From: Gemmatimonadota bacterium
GTDB taxonomy: Bacteria; JBHIER01; G020348925
Assembly (NCBI GenBank): GCA_020348925.1
Contig: CP070758.1
Coordinates: 4,374,301-4,438,300 of the forward strand
Length of the DNA: 64,000 nt
Direction of reading: 5' to 3'
The translations under genes were made by a program, and so were the position numbers. Within the stretch, counting starts at the first letter, position 1; each line of letters begins with the position of its first letter. Of the stretch, positions 1 through 9,022 are shown piece by piece. The notes under the pieces were generated by a model. It was not told where the DNA came from and did no database searches. It was given only the letters and a program-made list of their open reading frames with translations.

Positions 1-28
1 AGAGAATCCGTTGCATCAATCGAGGAGA

Positions 29-48
29 TTCCGGCATTCCAGCCGGAA
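29..48. repeat. Short hairpin upstream of queF
   Basis: A perfect 7-bp inverted repeat (TTCCGGC / GCCGGAA) with a 6-base loop, followed by AATGACA. It has no T-tract and so is a poor intrinsic terminator. The form resembles the short palindromes common between genes in environmental genomes. This is inference from one copy. Confidence 0.45.
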
Positions 49-121
49 TGACAGTTCATGAATAAACCAGGCTAGAAAGAGAACACCTTTTGGTATTTCA
101 CACCACTCACAGGAGGAAAAA

Positions 122-520
122 ATGAGCCGAACCCCTTACGAAGGTCTGCAGGATGACATTCGAGAATTGAAAATCGAACCAGAAATTGAGGCTTGGAAAA
201 ATGAATACACCGACAGGGATTATACAATAGAGTTAACGATACCAGAATTTACATCAATCTGTCCAAAGACCGGTTTGCCTGACTTCGGAACAATCCTCAT
301 ACGTTATATTCCCGATGAATTGTGCGTTGAGCTCAAATCATTGAAACTTTACATCCATGCGTATCGAAACGTGGGGATCTTCTATGAGCATGTCGTCAAT
401 AAGATTCTGGACGATGTCGTTCGGGCGTGCCTGCCTCGAAGCGCTGAAGTTATTGCAGAATTTAATGTTAGGGGTGGAATGAGAGCCCAGGTTTCGGCAT
501 CGTACCGAGGCTCGGAATAG
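122..520 (+). CDS. queF: NADPH-dependent 7-cyano-7-deazaguanine reductase QueF
   Basis: This 132-residue protein matches the short (type I) QueF form of the tunnelling fold. It reduces preQ0 to preQ1 in the cytoplasm during queuosine tRNA modification. The signature TSICPKTGLPDF carries the nucleophilic cysteine (Cys47) and the aspartate (Asp54) needed for the thioimide intermediate. The ELKSLK segment near residue 70 and the downstream FYEH histidine match the family core. The ATG follows a good ribosome site (AGGAGG at about 112-117). No other queuosine gene lies in the window, and the gene sits outside the following operon. I see no recognisable preQ1 riboswitch in the 120 bases before it. 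Confidence 0.93.
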   Translation: MSRTPYEGLQDDIRELKIEPEIEAWKNEYTDRDYTIELTIPEFTSICPKTGLPDFGTILIRYIPDELCVELKSLKLYIHAYRNVGIFYEHVVNKILDDVVRACLPRSAEVIAEFNVRGGMRAQVSASYRGSE

Positions 521-682
521 CTCTGTCACAATTTCACAAGAGAGACCTCCTGTTTGGACAATATTCATTTTTGGAAAAAATTCCTTGACGCTCTAGGTTT
601 TAATAATTAGCTTTAAAACCAATTTCTTGTGCACTTTTTTGTGATTTGCGAAGGATTGAACATCGTAGAAAGGAGAAGGATG

Positions 683-1252
683 ATGTCCAGAAACACCTGT
701 TTCATCGTTGCTATTTTGTTGCTTTTGCCCTTAGTCTGGTCGGGATGTGCTCAGAAAACCCCGGAAGAGCTTCACGCCACGGCCACGGAAGCACATGAGG
801 CCGGAGAGATTGATAAGGCGGTGAAGAATTATCAGAAGTTAGTGGAGAAATACCCCGACAGCGAACTGACCTTAAAAGCACGGTTTATGAGCTCTTACTT
901 AAGCTCTGATACTACGGAGAAAGATGTCTCCGCTGCCGATCTGGCCTATCAAGAACATTTCTTCAATGAGGCCCAGCAGCTTCAGATAGACGGCAAGTTC
1001 GAGGAAGCAGTCACATATTACCAGAAATTTCTGGCGGAATATCCAGAAAATGAAAAATATGCCTACAAAGCCCAATTCATGATCGGGTTCATATACAACG
1101 AGAGCCTGAAAGACACGGCCATGGCCCGACAAGCCTTCAAAAAGGTCCTCGCGGACTACCCTGAGAACGATCTCTCTGATGATGCCAGATGGATGATAGA
1201 AAATCTGGACAAAGGTCCGGAGGATATTATCACAGGGGAAGACAGGGAATAA
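683..1252 (+). CDS. TPR-repeat lipoprotein
   Basis: A predicted envelope lipoprotein of about 189 residues. The signal peptide ends at WSGC, giving a lipid-modified cysteine near residue 20. The rest is helical, with two tetratricopeptide-like units (EAGEIDKAVKNYQKLVEKYP and FEEAVTYYQKFLAEYPENE), the arrangement seen in YbgF/BamD-like proteins. The start is ATG 683 or 680, chosen over an in-frame ATG at 629 because an AGGAG site lies at 671-675 and the signal peptide starts here. It ends 21 bases before the first BatD-like gene and is probably the first gene of the Bat/Gld unit. Its partner is unknown; periplasmic scaffolding is inferred from the repeats. Confidence 0.8.
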   Translation: MSRNTCFIVAILLLLPLVWSGCAQKTPEELHATATEAHEAGEIDKAVKNYQKLVEKYPDSELTLKARFMSSYLSSDTTEKDVSAADLAYQEHFFNEAQQLQIDGKFEEAVTYYQKFLAEYPENEKYAYKAQFMIGFIYNESLKDTAMARQAFKKVLADYPENDLSDDARWMIENLDKGPEDIITGEDRE

Positions 1253-1273
1253 TTCGAGCGAGGATCTCGAATT

Positions 1274-2275
1274 ATGGATTTACGATGCTTGGTCCTGTGG
1301 CTTTCGGTTTCATTCCTTCATGCCTCCATTCTGTGCCAAGGCGTTTCACAAGCTCAGATAGAATCGACACCCGACGACTCAACCCAACTCATCATGCTGC
1401 CGTCTTTTTCCGCCGATGTGGTTGTTGAGGCTATGGTGGATTCCTCCCGGGTACCGTTCAACCGTAATCTCACCCTTACAATAAAAGTCAGTTGCACCGG
1501 GGACATCAGTCGATATGAATTCCAGTGGCCGAATCCGCCGGACATCGACCGTTTCGATATTGTTGGAAGTTCCTCGGCCAATGTTGTTTCCGATGAGGGA
1601 GGTCAACGTGTAACCGTCAAAGAATTTCGATACATTCTCAAGCCGGTCGGTGAAGGGCAAGGGCGGATCGGACCGATTACTCTCTTTTATACGGACAAGA
1701 AGAGCCAGAGGGACTACTCTCTTTCGACACGGGCACTCCGGGTAGAGATCACCGAACCTTTGACCGGAGGATCAGCAGGCGTGGCTGCCACTCTGTTTGT
1801 TCCTGTCGGCCTGGTGATCGTTCTTCTGGCAGGTGGAGCATTTTTCTATCTCCGAAAAATGCGGGGTCGAAAAGAGATCGAAGTCCCCCAGCAGGAGGTG
1901 AAGAGTCCTGAGGAAACCGCATTGGAGGAACTGGAGACCGTCCCTGAATTGCGTCTGGCCGGGGAGATAAAGGAATACTATTCGGCGATATCCAATACGC
2001 TGCGTCGTTACATTGACCGCAAATACGCCCTTCGCACTGTGGAGCTCACAACACACGATATCGTTGGCAACCTGCGGCTGAAAGAGGTCGCACAGGAGGT
2101 CATTGCGGGGATCGAACAAATTCTCAATATCTGTGATATGGTCAAATTTGCCCGCCACGAACCTCCACCGGCCGATTTGGACCGAATTCTCTCCATGGCA
2201 CACAACTTCTTCACAAGCAGAATGCATGTCCCCCCAGCGGAGGTGCAGGAGGAGAAAGAAGACACATTGCCGTAA
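1274..2275 (+). CDS. BatD-like membrane protein (first of three)
   Basis: This 333-residue protein has a signal peptide, an immunoglobulin-like beta region (about 45-160), one membrane helix (about 172-193) and a cytoplasmic helical domain. The organisation is that of BatD/DUF4381-type proteins that accompany MoxR ATPases and von Willebrand A proteins. The helical domain ends with NICDMVKFA, and the same Cys-Asp...(K/R)-Phe-Ala element closes the cytoplasmic domains of the genes at 10762 and 14705. The MoxR gene follows after about 170 bases. The beta domain probably faces the periplasm. The exact role of BatD proteins is not settled. Confidence 0.8.
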   Translation: MDLRCLVLWLSVSFLHASILCQGVSQAQIESTPDDSTQLIMLPSFSADVVVEAMVDSSRVPFNRNLTLTIKVSCTGDISRYEFQWPNPPDIDRFDIVGSSSANVVSDEGGQRVTVKEFRYILKPVGEGQGRIGPITLFYTDKKSQRDYSLSTRALRVEITEPLTGGSAGVAATLFVPVGLVIVLLAGGAFFYLRKMRGRKEIEVPQQEVKSPEETALEELETVPELRLAGEIKEYYSAISNTLRRYIDRKYALRTVELTTHDIVGNLRLKEVAQEVIAGIEQILNICDMVKFARHEPPPADLDRILSMAHNFFTSRMHVPPAEVQEEKEDTLP

Positions 2276-2446
2276 ACCTGGGAACTTTCTTGCGGTTGAT
2301 TCGTATATAATTTCAGTTTTTTCATACATATCGTTTTCAAAGTCCAATCTTTTGAAGTCTCGTCGAGGGTACTCGAGAGAAGCCCCTTCTTCTTTCAATT
2401 GTTGGACTTTCTCAATTTTCGAAGGGAACCGCATAAGGAGGTGTTG

Positions 2447-3436
2447 ATGCACGAAGATATCAAGGTCATTAACGAAAAGATTGAGCGCGAAAGCGCCTTT
2501 GTTGAAACACTCTTCGGGGAGATTGGAAAGGTGATCGTCGGTCAAAAATATATGATCGACCGTTTGTTGATCGGCCTGTTGGCCGACGGCCATGTCCTCT
2601 TGGAAGGAGTACCTGGATTGGCCAAAACCATGGCGGTAAAGACATTATCGGATGCAATCCGTACCAAGTTCCAGCGAATTCAGTTTACCCCTGATCTGCT
2701 GCCGGCTGATCTCACGGGAACGATGGTTTACAACCAGAAGACGGCGGAGTTCTCTCCAAAGAAGGGACCGATTTTTTCCAATCTCGTTCTGGCGGATGAG
2801 ATCAACCGGGCTCCGGCCAAGGTTCAGAGTGCCCTTCTTGAGGCCATGCAGGAGCGCCAGGTGACTATTGGAGAGACGTCCTTTCCTCTGGGCCAACCTT
2901 TTCTCGTTCTCGCCACTCAGAATCCTATAGAGCAGGAGGGGACGTATCCCTTGCCAGAGGCACAGGTCGACCGCTTCATGCTCAAGCTTAAAATTACATA
3001 TCCCAACAAAAAAGAAGAGCGGGAAATTATGGACCGCATGACGGCCGAAGCTCTCCCTCAAGCTCAAGCCGTTCTTGATCCGGAGCAGATTCTGCGAGCC
3101 CGATCCGTGGTTAAAGAGGTCTACATAGACGAGAAGATTAAAAATTACATCATTGACATCGTCTTCGCCACAAGAAATCCCGAAAGTTTCGGTTTGGACG
3201 ATGTCAAGGGACTCATCGAGTACGGTGCATCACCACGGGCATCCATATACTTAACCACAACGGCCAAAGCTCACGCTTTTCTGCGTCGGCGAGGATACGT
3301 CACCCCGGAGGATGTCAAATCCATCGGCATGGACGTCTTGCGTCATCGAATCATTGTTACGTATGAGGCTGAAGCCGAGGAGATCACCACAGAGGACATT
3401 GTCCAGAAGATCTTCGATACCATCGAGGTGCCCTAA
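2447..3436 (+). CDS. MoxR-family AAA+ ATPase
   Basis: A 329-residue MoxR-type ATPase. Walker A is GVPGLAKT (about 54-61), Walker B is LVLADEINRAP, and the family motif QNPIEQEGTYPLPEAQ is intact. These cytoplasmic ATPases act as chaperones for partner proteins with von Willebrand A domains, here most likely the DUF58 protein next door and BatA/BatB. The start at ATG 2447 is fixed by an AAGGAGG site six bases upstream; an upstream in-frame ATG at 2399 lacks one and adds a non-conserved leader. The MoxR-DUF58 order is the classical one. Confidence 0.95.
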   Translation: MHEDIKVINEKIERESAFVETLFGEIGKVIVGQKYMIDRLLIGLLADGHVLLEGVPGLAKTMAVKTLSDAIRTKFQRIQFTPDLLPADLTGTMVYNQKTAEFSPKKGPIFSNLVLADEINRAPAKVQSALLEAMQERQVTIGETSFPLGQPFLVLATQNPIEQEGTYPLPEAQVDRFMLKLKITYPNKKEEREIMDRMTAEALPQAQAVLDPEQILRARSVVKEVYIDEKIKNYIIDIVFATRNPESFGLDDVKGLIEYGASPRASIYLTTTAKAHAFLRRRGYVTPEDVKSIGMDVLRHRIIVTYEAEAEEITTEDIVQKIFDTIEVP

Positions 3437-3543
3437 TATAAAGTACATCGGAAAGTCAAAAAGCTCAAAATTAACAAGCACATAGTGGTGAGCACAGAGC
3501 ATACAATGCAGAACCAAACACGCAACACGAAGGGCAGAGGCGC

Positions 3544-4422
3544 ATGCTTCCCAAAGACATCCTGAAAAAAATCCGGCGGATTGAGATTCGAACCAATAAT
3601 CTGGTCAACGACCTCTTCTGCGGCGAGTACCATTCGGTCTTCAAAGGACGGGGGATGGAGTTCTCCGAGGTCCGGGAGTATCACCCCGGTGACGATGTGA
3701 GAACCATCGACTGGAATGTTACGGCTCGCATGGGGCATCCCTACGTCAAGAAATTCGTGGAGGAACGGGAGCTGACCGTCATGCTTTTGGTGGATGCCAG
3801 CTCCTCCGGGGAGTTCGGAACCGTGGAGCAGATGAAGGGTGAAATCGGCGTTGAAATCTGTGCGCTCCTTGCCTTTTCGGCCATAAAGAACAACGACCGC
3901 GTCGGCCTTATTATTTTCACGGACGATGTTGAAAAATTCGTCCCACCCAAAAAGGGTCGAAACCACGTTCTTCGGGTGATTCGCGAACTCCTCTATTTTA
4001 AACCGAAGAATCTCAATACGGATATAACCTGTGCCCTGGACTATATGAGCCGTATTCTCAACCGGCGGGCTGTCGTCTTCGTTATCTCCGACTTTATCAC
4101 ATCAGGCTATGAGACCGCGTTGAGAATAGCCAATAAGCGCCACGACATCATTCCCATCACCATCACAGATCCCCGGGAGCTGGAGCTGCCGAAGATCGGC
4201 ATGATCGAGTTAGAGGATGCGGAAACGGGCGAGGAGATACTCATCGACACCTATGATCCACAAGTGCGTAAGAGCTACGGAAAACTGAATTTGGGGGAAC
4301 GCAGAGAGCGGGATTCGGTGTTCAAACGCATGGACATCGATCCGGTGAACATTATGACTGATCGCTCGTATATCGAACCGCTTATGAATTTCTTTCGCAT
4401 GCGAGCCAATCGATTTCGATAG
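3544..4422 (+). CDS. DUF58 / von Willebrand A-like protein
   Basis: A 292-residue DUF58 protein. It has the family segment GRGMEFSEVREYHPGDDVR followed by TIDWNVTARMG, and then a von Willebrand A fold with a MIDAS-like DASSS motif. DUF58 proteins are the usual cytoplasmic partners of MoxR ATPases; their biochemical activity is not established. The 107-base gap after moxR has no obvious terminator. The gene is followed 14 bases later by the foldase gene, supporting co-transcription. The ribosome site is weak, so the start is fairly but not fully certain. Confidence 0.92.
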   Translation: MLPKDILKKIRRIEIRTNNLVNDLFCGEYHSVFKGRGMEFSEVREYHPGDDVRTIDWNVTARMGHPYVKKFVEERELTVMLLVDASSSGEFGTVEQMKGEIGVEICALLAFSAIKNNDRVGLIIFTDDVEKFVPPKKGRNHVLRVIRELLYFKPKNLNTDITCALDYMSRILNRRAVVFVISDFITSGYETALRIANKRHDIIPITITDPRELELPKIGMIELEDAETGEEILIDTYDPQVRKSYGKLNLGERRERDSVFKRMDIDPVNIMTDRSYIEPLMNFFRMRANRFR

Positions 4423-4436
4423 GAGAATCGTTACCG

Positions 4437-5666
4437 ATGTTTGACAAAAAAACAATTCTGTATTTGGCCGTTGCCGGCACCATGTTCATCGTTGTGGTGT
4501 TTCTCATAATAAGCCGAGGTCCCGGGGGAGTTCCCTCGGGAGCGATGCTCCGGGAACTGGCTATCGCCCTAGAAAACAAGGAGCTGTATGCTCAGGCCAT
4601 CGAGGAGTACGAAAATTATCTGTCGACATCACGCTTGAGCCATGATAAACGGGCCAGAATCCACCACAAGATCGGGACAATTTACATGGATAAGCTCCAC
4701 GATTATGAAAATGCCCTGTCTGCATTTGTCAAAGTAAAGCATCTGGCATCCGAAGGAACCCTGACCCGTGAGGTTGATCGGCGTATGGTGGAGTGCTTGG
4801 ATCGGATGGGCCGATCTCTGGACGCCCAGCAGGAATTGGAGCGAGCCACCGCCTTGGAGGAGGAGACTGACCAGGAGACGGGTGGAACCGTAGTAGCCAC
4901 AATCGGCGAGCGGAAAGTCACTCTTGAGGAACTGGAGAATAAGATCGAGGGGCTTCCGCCTTACGTCCGCGAGCAACTTCAAGATCCTCAACAGAAGATA
5001 CAGTTTTTGAAACAGTACATTGCCACAGAACTGTTTTATGATACGGCCAAGCGGCGCGGTTACGATCGAGACAAAGAGATCATCCAGCAGACCTTTGAAG
5101 CGAAAAAAGGCCTCATGGTGGAGAGATTGATCGCGCAAGAGATTCAGGGCACGGTCCAGATTGATACGGCCGATATACGGCTCTATTACAAAGCCCACAA
5201 GGACGAGTATAAAGCCCCTGAGCGGGTTCGAGTGCGCCACATCCAAGCGAGCACGAAGGCGAAGGCACAGGAGCTGTTGAATCGAACGAAGAGCGGTGAA
5301 GTCTTCGAAAAATTGGCCCAGCTTGAATCTGAGGATGTCGACTCCCGACCTTACGGGGGTGAAATAGGTTACGTCACACGGGATGGCTTTGTTCCGGGTA
5401 TCGGACAATCTGCTGATTTCGCGAACACGGCCTTCAAAACGAAAGTGGGCAAGATTGGCGGCCCTGTGCAGACAGCCGCGGGCTGGCATCTCATTAAAGT
5501 TATCGAAAAAAAGGAAGCCGGCCAGCTCAGTTACGAGGAGGCCGCAAATCGCGTGGCGGCTGATCTCCAGCGTCAAAAGGAGACTGAGGCTTATCAGCGC
5601 ATGGTCGATCACGCGCTCAGGGCGGAAAATGTTCAGATTTTCGAGGACATGATCCCGTCGGAATAG
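4437..5666 (+). CDS. Membrane-anchored TPR / parvulin-type peptidyl-prolyl isomerase
   Basis: A 409-residue protein with an N-terminal membrane anchor (about 8-26), a TPR region (about 38-140), a SurA_N/PpiD-like helical segment (about 155-260) and a parvulin domain (about 262-365). The parvulin domain keeps RVRHIQASTKAKAQELL and the family end GWHLIKV. The active site should lie in the periplasm, as in PpiD/PrsA foldases. A foldase inside a Bat/Gld operon suggests that it helps fold exported parts of the same machine; this is inference. The TPR-parvulin combination is unusual. It ends 11 bases before the ABC ATPase gene. Confidence 0.88.
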   Translation: MFDKKTILYLAVAGTMFIVVVFLIISRGPGGVPSGAMLRELAIALENKELYAQAIEEYENYLSTSRLSHDKRARIHHKIGTIYMDKLHDYENALSAFVKVKHLASEGTLTREVDRRMVECLDRMGRSLDAQQELERATALEEETDQETGGTVVATIGERKVTLEELENKIEGLPPYVREQLQDPQQKIQFLKQYIATELFYDTAKRRGYDRDKEIIQQTFEAKKGLMVERLIAQEIQGTVQIDTADIRLYYKAHKDEYKAPERVRVRHIQASTKAKAQELLNRTKSGEVFEKLAQLESEDVDSRPYGGEIGYVTRDGFVPGIGQSADFANTAFKTKVGKIGGPVQTAAGWHLIKVIEKKEAGQLSYEEAANRVAADLQRQKETEAYQRMVDHALRAENVQIFEDMIPSE

Positions 5667-5677
5667 GAGACGGATTT

Positions 5678-6610
5678 TTGATCGAAGTCGATCATGTAAC
5701 GAAGCGATTCGGAAATATCACGGCTGTTCGTAATGTGACATTTCACGTCGAAAAGGGTGAGATCCTGGGATTCTTGGGACCCAATGCCGCCGGCAAAACG
5801 ACGACCATGCGTATCATCACGGCATTTCTGCCGGCCACATCCGGTACGGTGCGGGTTGCCGGGAATGATGTTTTCGAGAAATCCATCGCTGTTCGCGAGC
5901 GCATCGGGTATCTTCCTGAGAATGTTCCTCTCTACAATCACATGAAAGTCAAGGATTATCTCCGCTTCGTCTCAAGGGTAAAAGGTATTGACGACCGGAA
6001 CCGAGACTCTCGCCTCGAGCATGCTATCGAGCTGTGCAGCATTGGGGATGTGCGGGAGACCATTATCGGAAAACTGTCCAAAGGATACAAACAGAGGGTG
6101 GGGCTGGCTCAGGCCCTCATTCATGATCCCGATGTTTTGATCCTGGACGAGCCCACGAACGGCCTTGATCCGAAACAAATTATCGAAGTGCGGGAGTTGA
6201 TAAAAAATCTCGGCGGAGACCGCACCATCATTGTTTCATCGCACATCCTGCCGGAGGTGAGCATGACGTGCGGTCGGGTCGTCATCATCAACGAGGGCGA
6301 AGTTGTGGCCGAGGACACCCCTGAGAATTTAACGGCCAAATTGAAAGGATCTGAATCCCTTTTCCTCAGGATCGAGGGATCTCCAGAGGGTATTCTTTCA
6401 ACGATAAAAGCAGTACCCGGTGTGATGAGTGTCACCACGAACGGTGAAGGGGGATACGAGGTGGACAGCGACGTTGGTCAAGACGTGCGCAGGGATTTGG
6501 CTGCCACTCTTGTGGGTCAAGGTTGGGGACTCCTTGAGATGCGTCCTATAGGAATGAGTCTTGAGGAGATCTATCTCAAGCTCACAACGAGAGAGGAGAG
6601 CGAGGTATAG
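5678..6610 (+). CDS. ABC transporter ATP-binding protein (GldA type)
   Basis: A 310-residue ABC ATPase with Walker A GPNAAGKT (34-41), signature LSKGY (133-137) and Walker B LILDEP (153-158). The family is that of ABC-2 exporters such as GldA. The start is TTG at 5678, with an AGGAG site at 5665-5669 overlapping the stop of the foldase gene. The C-terminal 80 residues form the small regulatory domain common in drug and gliding exporters. It powers the permease encoded next, with the GldG-like protein as auxiliary subunit. Confidence 0.93.
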   Translation: MIEVDHVTKRFGNITAVRNVTFHVEKGEILGFLGPNAAGKTTTMRIITAFLPATSGTVRVAGNDVFEKSIAVRERIGYLPENVPLYNHMKVKDYLRFVSRVKGIDDRNRDSRLEHAIELCSIGDVRETIIGKLSKGYKQRVGLAQALIHDPDVLILDEPTNGLDPKQIIEVRELIKNLGGDRTIIVSSHILPEVSMTCGRVVIINEGEVVAEDTPENLTAKLKGSESLFLRIEGSPEGILSTIKAVPGVMSVTTNGEGGYEVDSDVGQDVRRDLAATLVGQGWGLLEMRPIGMSLEEIYLKLTTREESEV

Positions 6611-6631
6611 AAAGGCCGCGGAGGTGACTCT

Positions 6632-7426
6632 GTGGCGAATAATCCAGGGAACACGCAAATGAGAAAGAGTCTGGCCATATTGGAAAAGGAATTGGAGGCG
6701 TATTTTGTCTCGCCCATAGCCTATGCCGTCATAACGGTCTTTCTCCTCCTGTCCGGATTCTTCTTCTACAACATCCTCTCCTACTTCAACCTCCAATGCC
6801 TCCAGTACAGCCAGTATCCGTATATGCTCGAGCAGCTCAATGTCAACGAGATGGTCATGCGGCCCCTTTTTCATAATATGGCCATCATTATTCTCCTCAT
6901 CACACCCCTGCTCACCATGAGGCTCTTCGCGGAGGAGAGACGATCGGGCACCATCGAATTGCTCATGACCTCACCGGTCACCCACTGGCAGGTCACTTTG
7001 GGAAAATTCGGGGCATGCTTCATCGTCTACGCCCTCATGGTCGGGATCACACTCCTCTACACGGCGGTCCTTATGATGCACGGTGAACCCGATTTCGGCC
7101 CCATTCTCTCAGGATACCTCGGCCTCCTTCTCATGGGTGCCGCTTTTATCTCCGTCGGTCTTTTGGCCTCATCCTTCACCGAGAATCAGATCGTGGCCGC
7201 CGTTATTAGCTTCGGAGCGCTTCTTCTTTTTTATATGATTGGCTGGCTGTCCAACTTCGTGGGGACCACAATGGGAGAGATCCTGTCCTATCTTTCGATT
7301 GTTGAGCACCTCGATGATTTTGTGAAAGGCGTCATCGATACGAAGGACATCGTCTTCTATGTGAGTTTCGTCCTCTTTGGTATATTCGTTACGGTTCGCT
7401 CCGTCGAATCGTCCACGTGGAGGTGA
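6632..7426 (+). CDS. ABC-2 type permease (GldF type)
   Basis: A 264-residue integral membrane protein with about six helices and the ABC-2 permease hallmark TMRLFAEERRSGTIELLMTS after the second helix. It starts with GTG at 6632, with GGAGGTGA at 6620-6627 just upstream. In Bacteroidota the equivalent GldF works with GldA and GldG in gliding motility or secretion. In other phyla the same trio occurs without motility, so the transported substrate here is unknown. It is followed after nine bases by the GldG-like gene. Confidence 0.92.
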   Translation: MANNPGNTQMRKSLAILEKELEAYFVSPIAYAVITVFLLLSGFFFYNILSYFNLQCLQYSQYPYMLEQLNVNEMVMRPLFHNMAIIILLITPLLTMRLFAEERRSGTIELLMTSPVTHWQVTLGKFGACFIVYALMVGITLLYTAVLMMHGEPDFGPILSGYLGLLLMGAAFISVGLLASSFTENQIVAAVISFGALLLFYMIGWLSNFVGTTMGEILSYLSIVEHLDDFVKGVIDTKDIVFYVSFVLFGIFVTVRSVESSTWR

Positions 7427-7435
7427 GATCGCAGG

Positions 7436-9004
7436 ATGAAGGAACAGTCCAATGTAATCGGAATCGTGGGTGTGGGACTGCTCACCCTGGGCGCCCTTCT
7501 ATCCATTATTCCGGGAATACCTGAGGTGGTCCCGACGTTGTCGCTCGCTATTGGGGCCCTCGCCCTGGTCGGTTTTGTTCTTATGAATGCCGGTCGCATC
7601 GGAGCCACACTGGGGCGGCGCTCAATGCGTTATGGGGCCAACGCGGCTCTTGTGACCCTGATCTTCCTCGGGATATTGGCCCTGGCCAATTTTATCGCCA
7701 ATCGCCATCACCACCGGGTTGATCTTACCGCAAACAAACGATACAGCCTCTCAGACCAGACCCTCAACATTGTCCAAGGCCTGGAGAGAAATGTAAAGTT
7801 CACCACCTTTTACAAAGATGGCGAGGGTGAAATTCTGGAAGATCTGCTGATGGAGTATGATTATTATTCCGATCGTATCTCATACGAATTTGTCGATCCC
7901 GATCGATATCCGGGAAAGGCCAGGAGGTACGGCGTAACAACCTACGGAACAATCGTCGTGGAGACGGATGAGAAGGAGGAGAAGATCTCAGGCAGCACTG
8001 AGGAGGACATCACCAATGCCATTCTCAGAGTGACGCGCGAAGGGAAAAAAGTCGTCCATTTCCTGAAGGGACATGGGGAAAAGGATACGGAGAGCGACGA
8101 ACGGGATGGTTATAGTATGGCCCGAGAGGCGGTTGAGGGCGACAACTACGAGGTCAAGAAACATCTCCTCATGCAGGATCCTACAATCCCTGAGGATTGT
8201 TCTGTGCTCATCATCGCCGGTCCTCAGAAGGATCTGCTGACCCACGAAAAAGAAGCGATCACGGAGTACTTGGAGAACGGAGGGAAAGCCCTGTTTCTCC
8301 TCGATCCTTCACCGGCGGCCGGTTTGGAAGCCTACCTGAGGGATTGGGGCGTCATCGTCGGTGGCGATGTTGTTGTGGATGTCAGCGGAGTGGGACAACT
8401 CTTCGGGGCCGATGAGTTCATCCCCATTGTCACCGATTTCGGCTTCACCGACATCACCAAGGATTTTGCCGTCGCCACATTCTTCCCGTACGCCAGGTCC
8501 ATATCGAAGGCTGAGAAGGCGGGTGAAGGTCTGACTGTGGAAATGCTGGCCCAAACGAGTTCTCACAGCTGGGCTGAAACCGGGTCCCTCGAAGGTACGA
8601 TTGCCTTCGATGAGGGACAGGACAGCGAAGGGCCCATCTCTTTGGGCGTCGTCGTCACTGCGGATATGAAAAGTGTGAAGGAGGAGGTCGACACGTCCGA
8701 CACAACGGATGTCGATGGCGAACTCAAAGGGGGTGGAAGAACCCGCATCGTTGTCTTCGGCGATTCCGACTTCGCCTCCAATGCGTATTTCGGTCTCTCC
8801 GGTAATGGCGACCTCTTCCTGAACGCGGTGAGCTGGCTGGCGGAGGAGGAGGATCTCATCGCCATTCGCCCGAAGTCCCCTGATACCAGGCGGGTGACCA
8901 TGACCTTCAGTCAGGCGAGAGGTATTTTCTTCTTCACTGTTCTTATTATTCCGGCCATTGTTTTCATCACCGGGCTTTCTGTGTGGTGGCGAAGACGGGC
9001 TTAG
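7436..9004 (+). CDS. GldG-like ABC transporter auxiliary protein
   Basis: A 522-residue protein with three N-terminal membrane helices (first ~85 residues), a large extracytoplasmic region and a C-terminal anchor ending in WWRRRA. The segment VDLTANKRYSLSDQTLNIV is the hallmark of GldG-type auxiliary domains; later parts such as EDITNAILRVTR and VVHFLKGHGEKD also fit. The family is thought to form the periplasmic part of GldAFG complexes. It lies between the permease and the DUF4340 gene with short gaps, so it is part of the same complex. Confidence 0.9.
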   Translation: MKEQSNVIGIVGVGLLTLGALLSIIPGIPEVVPTLSLAIGALALVGFVLMNAGRIGATLGRRSMRYGANAALVTLIFLGILALANFIANRHHHRVDLTANKRYSLSDQTLNIVQGLERNVKFTTFYKDGEGEILEDLLMEYDYYSDRISYEFVDPDRYPGKARRYGVTTYGTIVVETDEKEEKISGSTEEDITNAILRVTREGKKVVHFLKGHGEKDTESDERDGYSMAREAVEGDNYEVKKHLLMQDPTIPEDCSVLIIAGPQKDLLTHEKEAITEYLENGGKALFLLDPSPAAGLEAYLRDWGVIVGGDVVVDVSGVGQLFGADEFIPIVTDFGFTDITKDFAVATFFPYARSISKAEKAGEGLTVEMLAQTSSHSWAETGSLEGTIAFDEGQDSEGPISLGVVVTADMKSVKEEVDTSDTTDVDGELKGGGRTRIVVFGDSDFASNAYFGLSGNGDLFLNAVSWLAEEEDLIAIRPKSPDTRRVTMTFSQARGIFFFTVLIIPAIVFITGLSVWWRRRA

Positions 9005-9022
9005 AGAGGACAGAGCACGAGA

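Noticed and set aside
1-121. PreQ1 riboswitch upstream of queF
   Set aside because: The leader lacks the preQ1-I stem and A-rich tail arrangement; only a short unrelated hairpin is present.
4629-5612. 327-codon minus-strand frame inside the foldase gene
   Set aside because: It is a shadow of a clear coding sequence with a recognisable parvulin domain on the plus strand.
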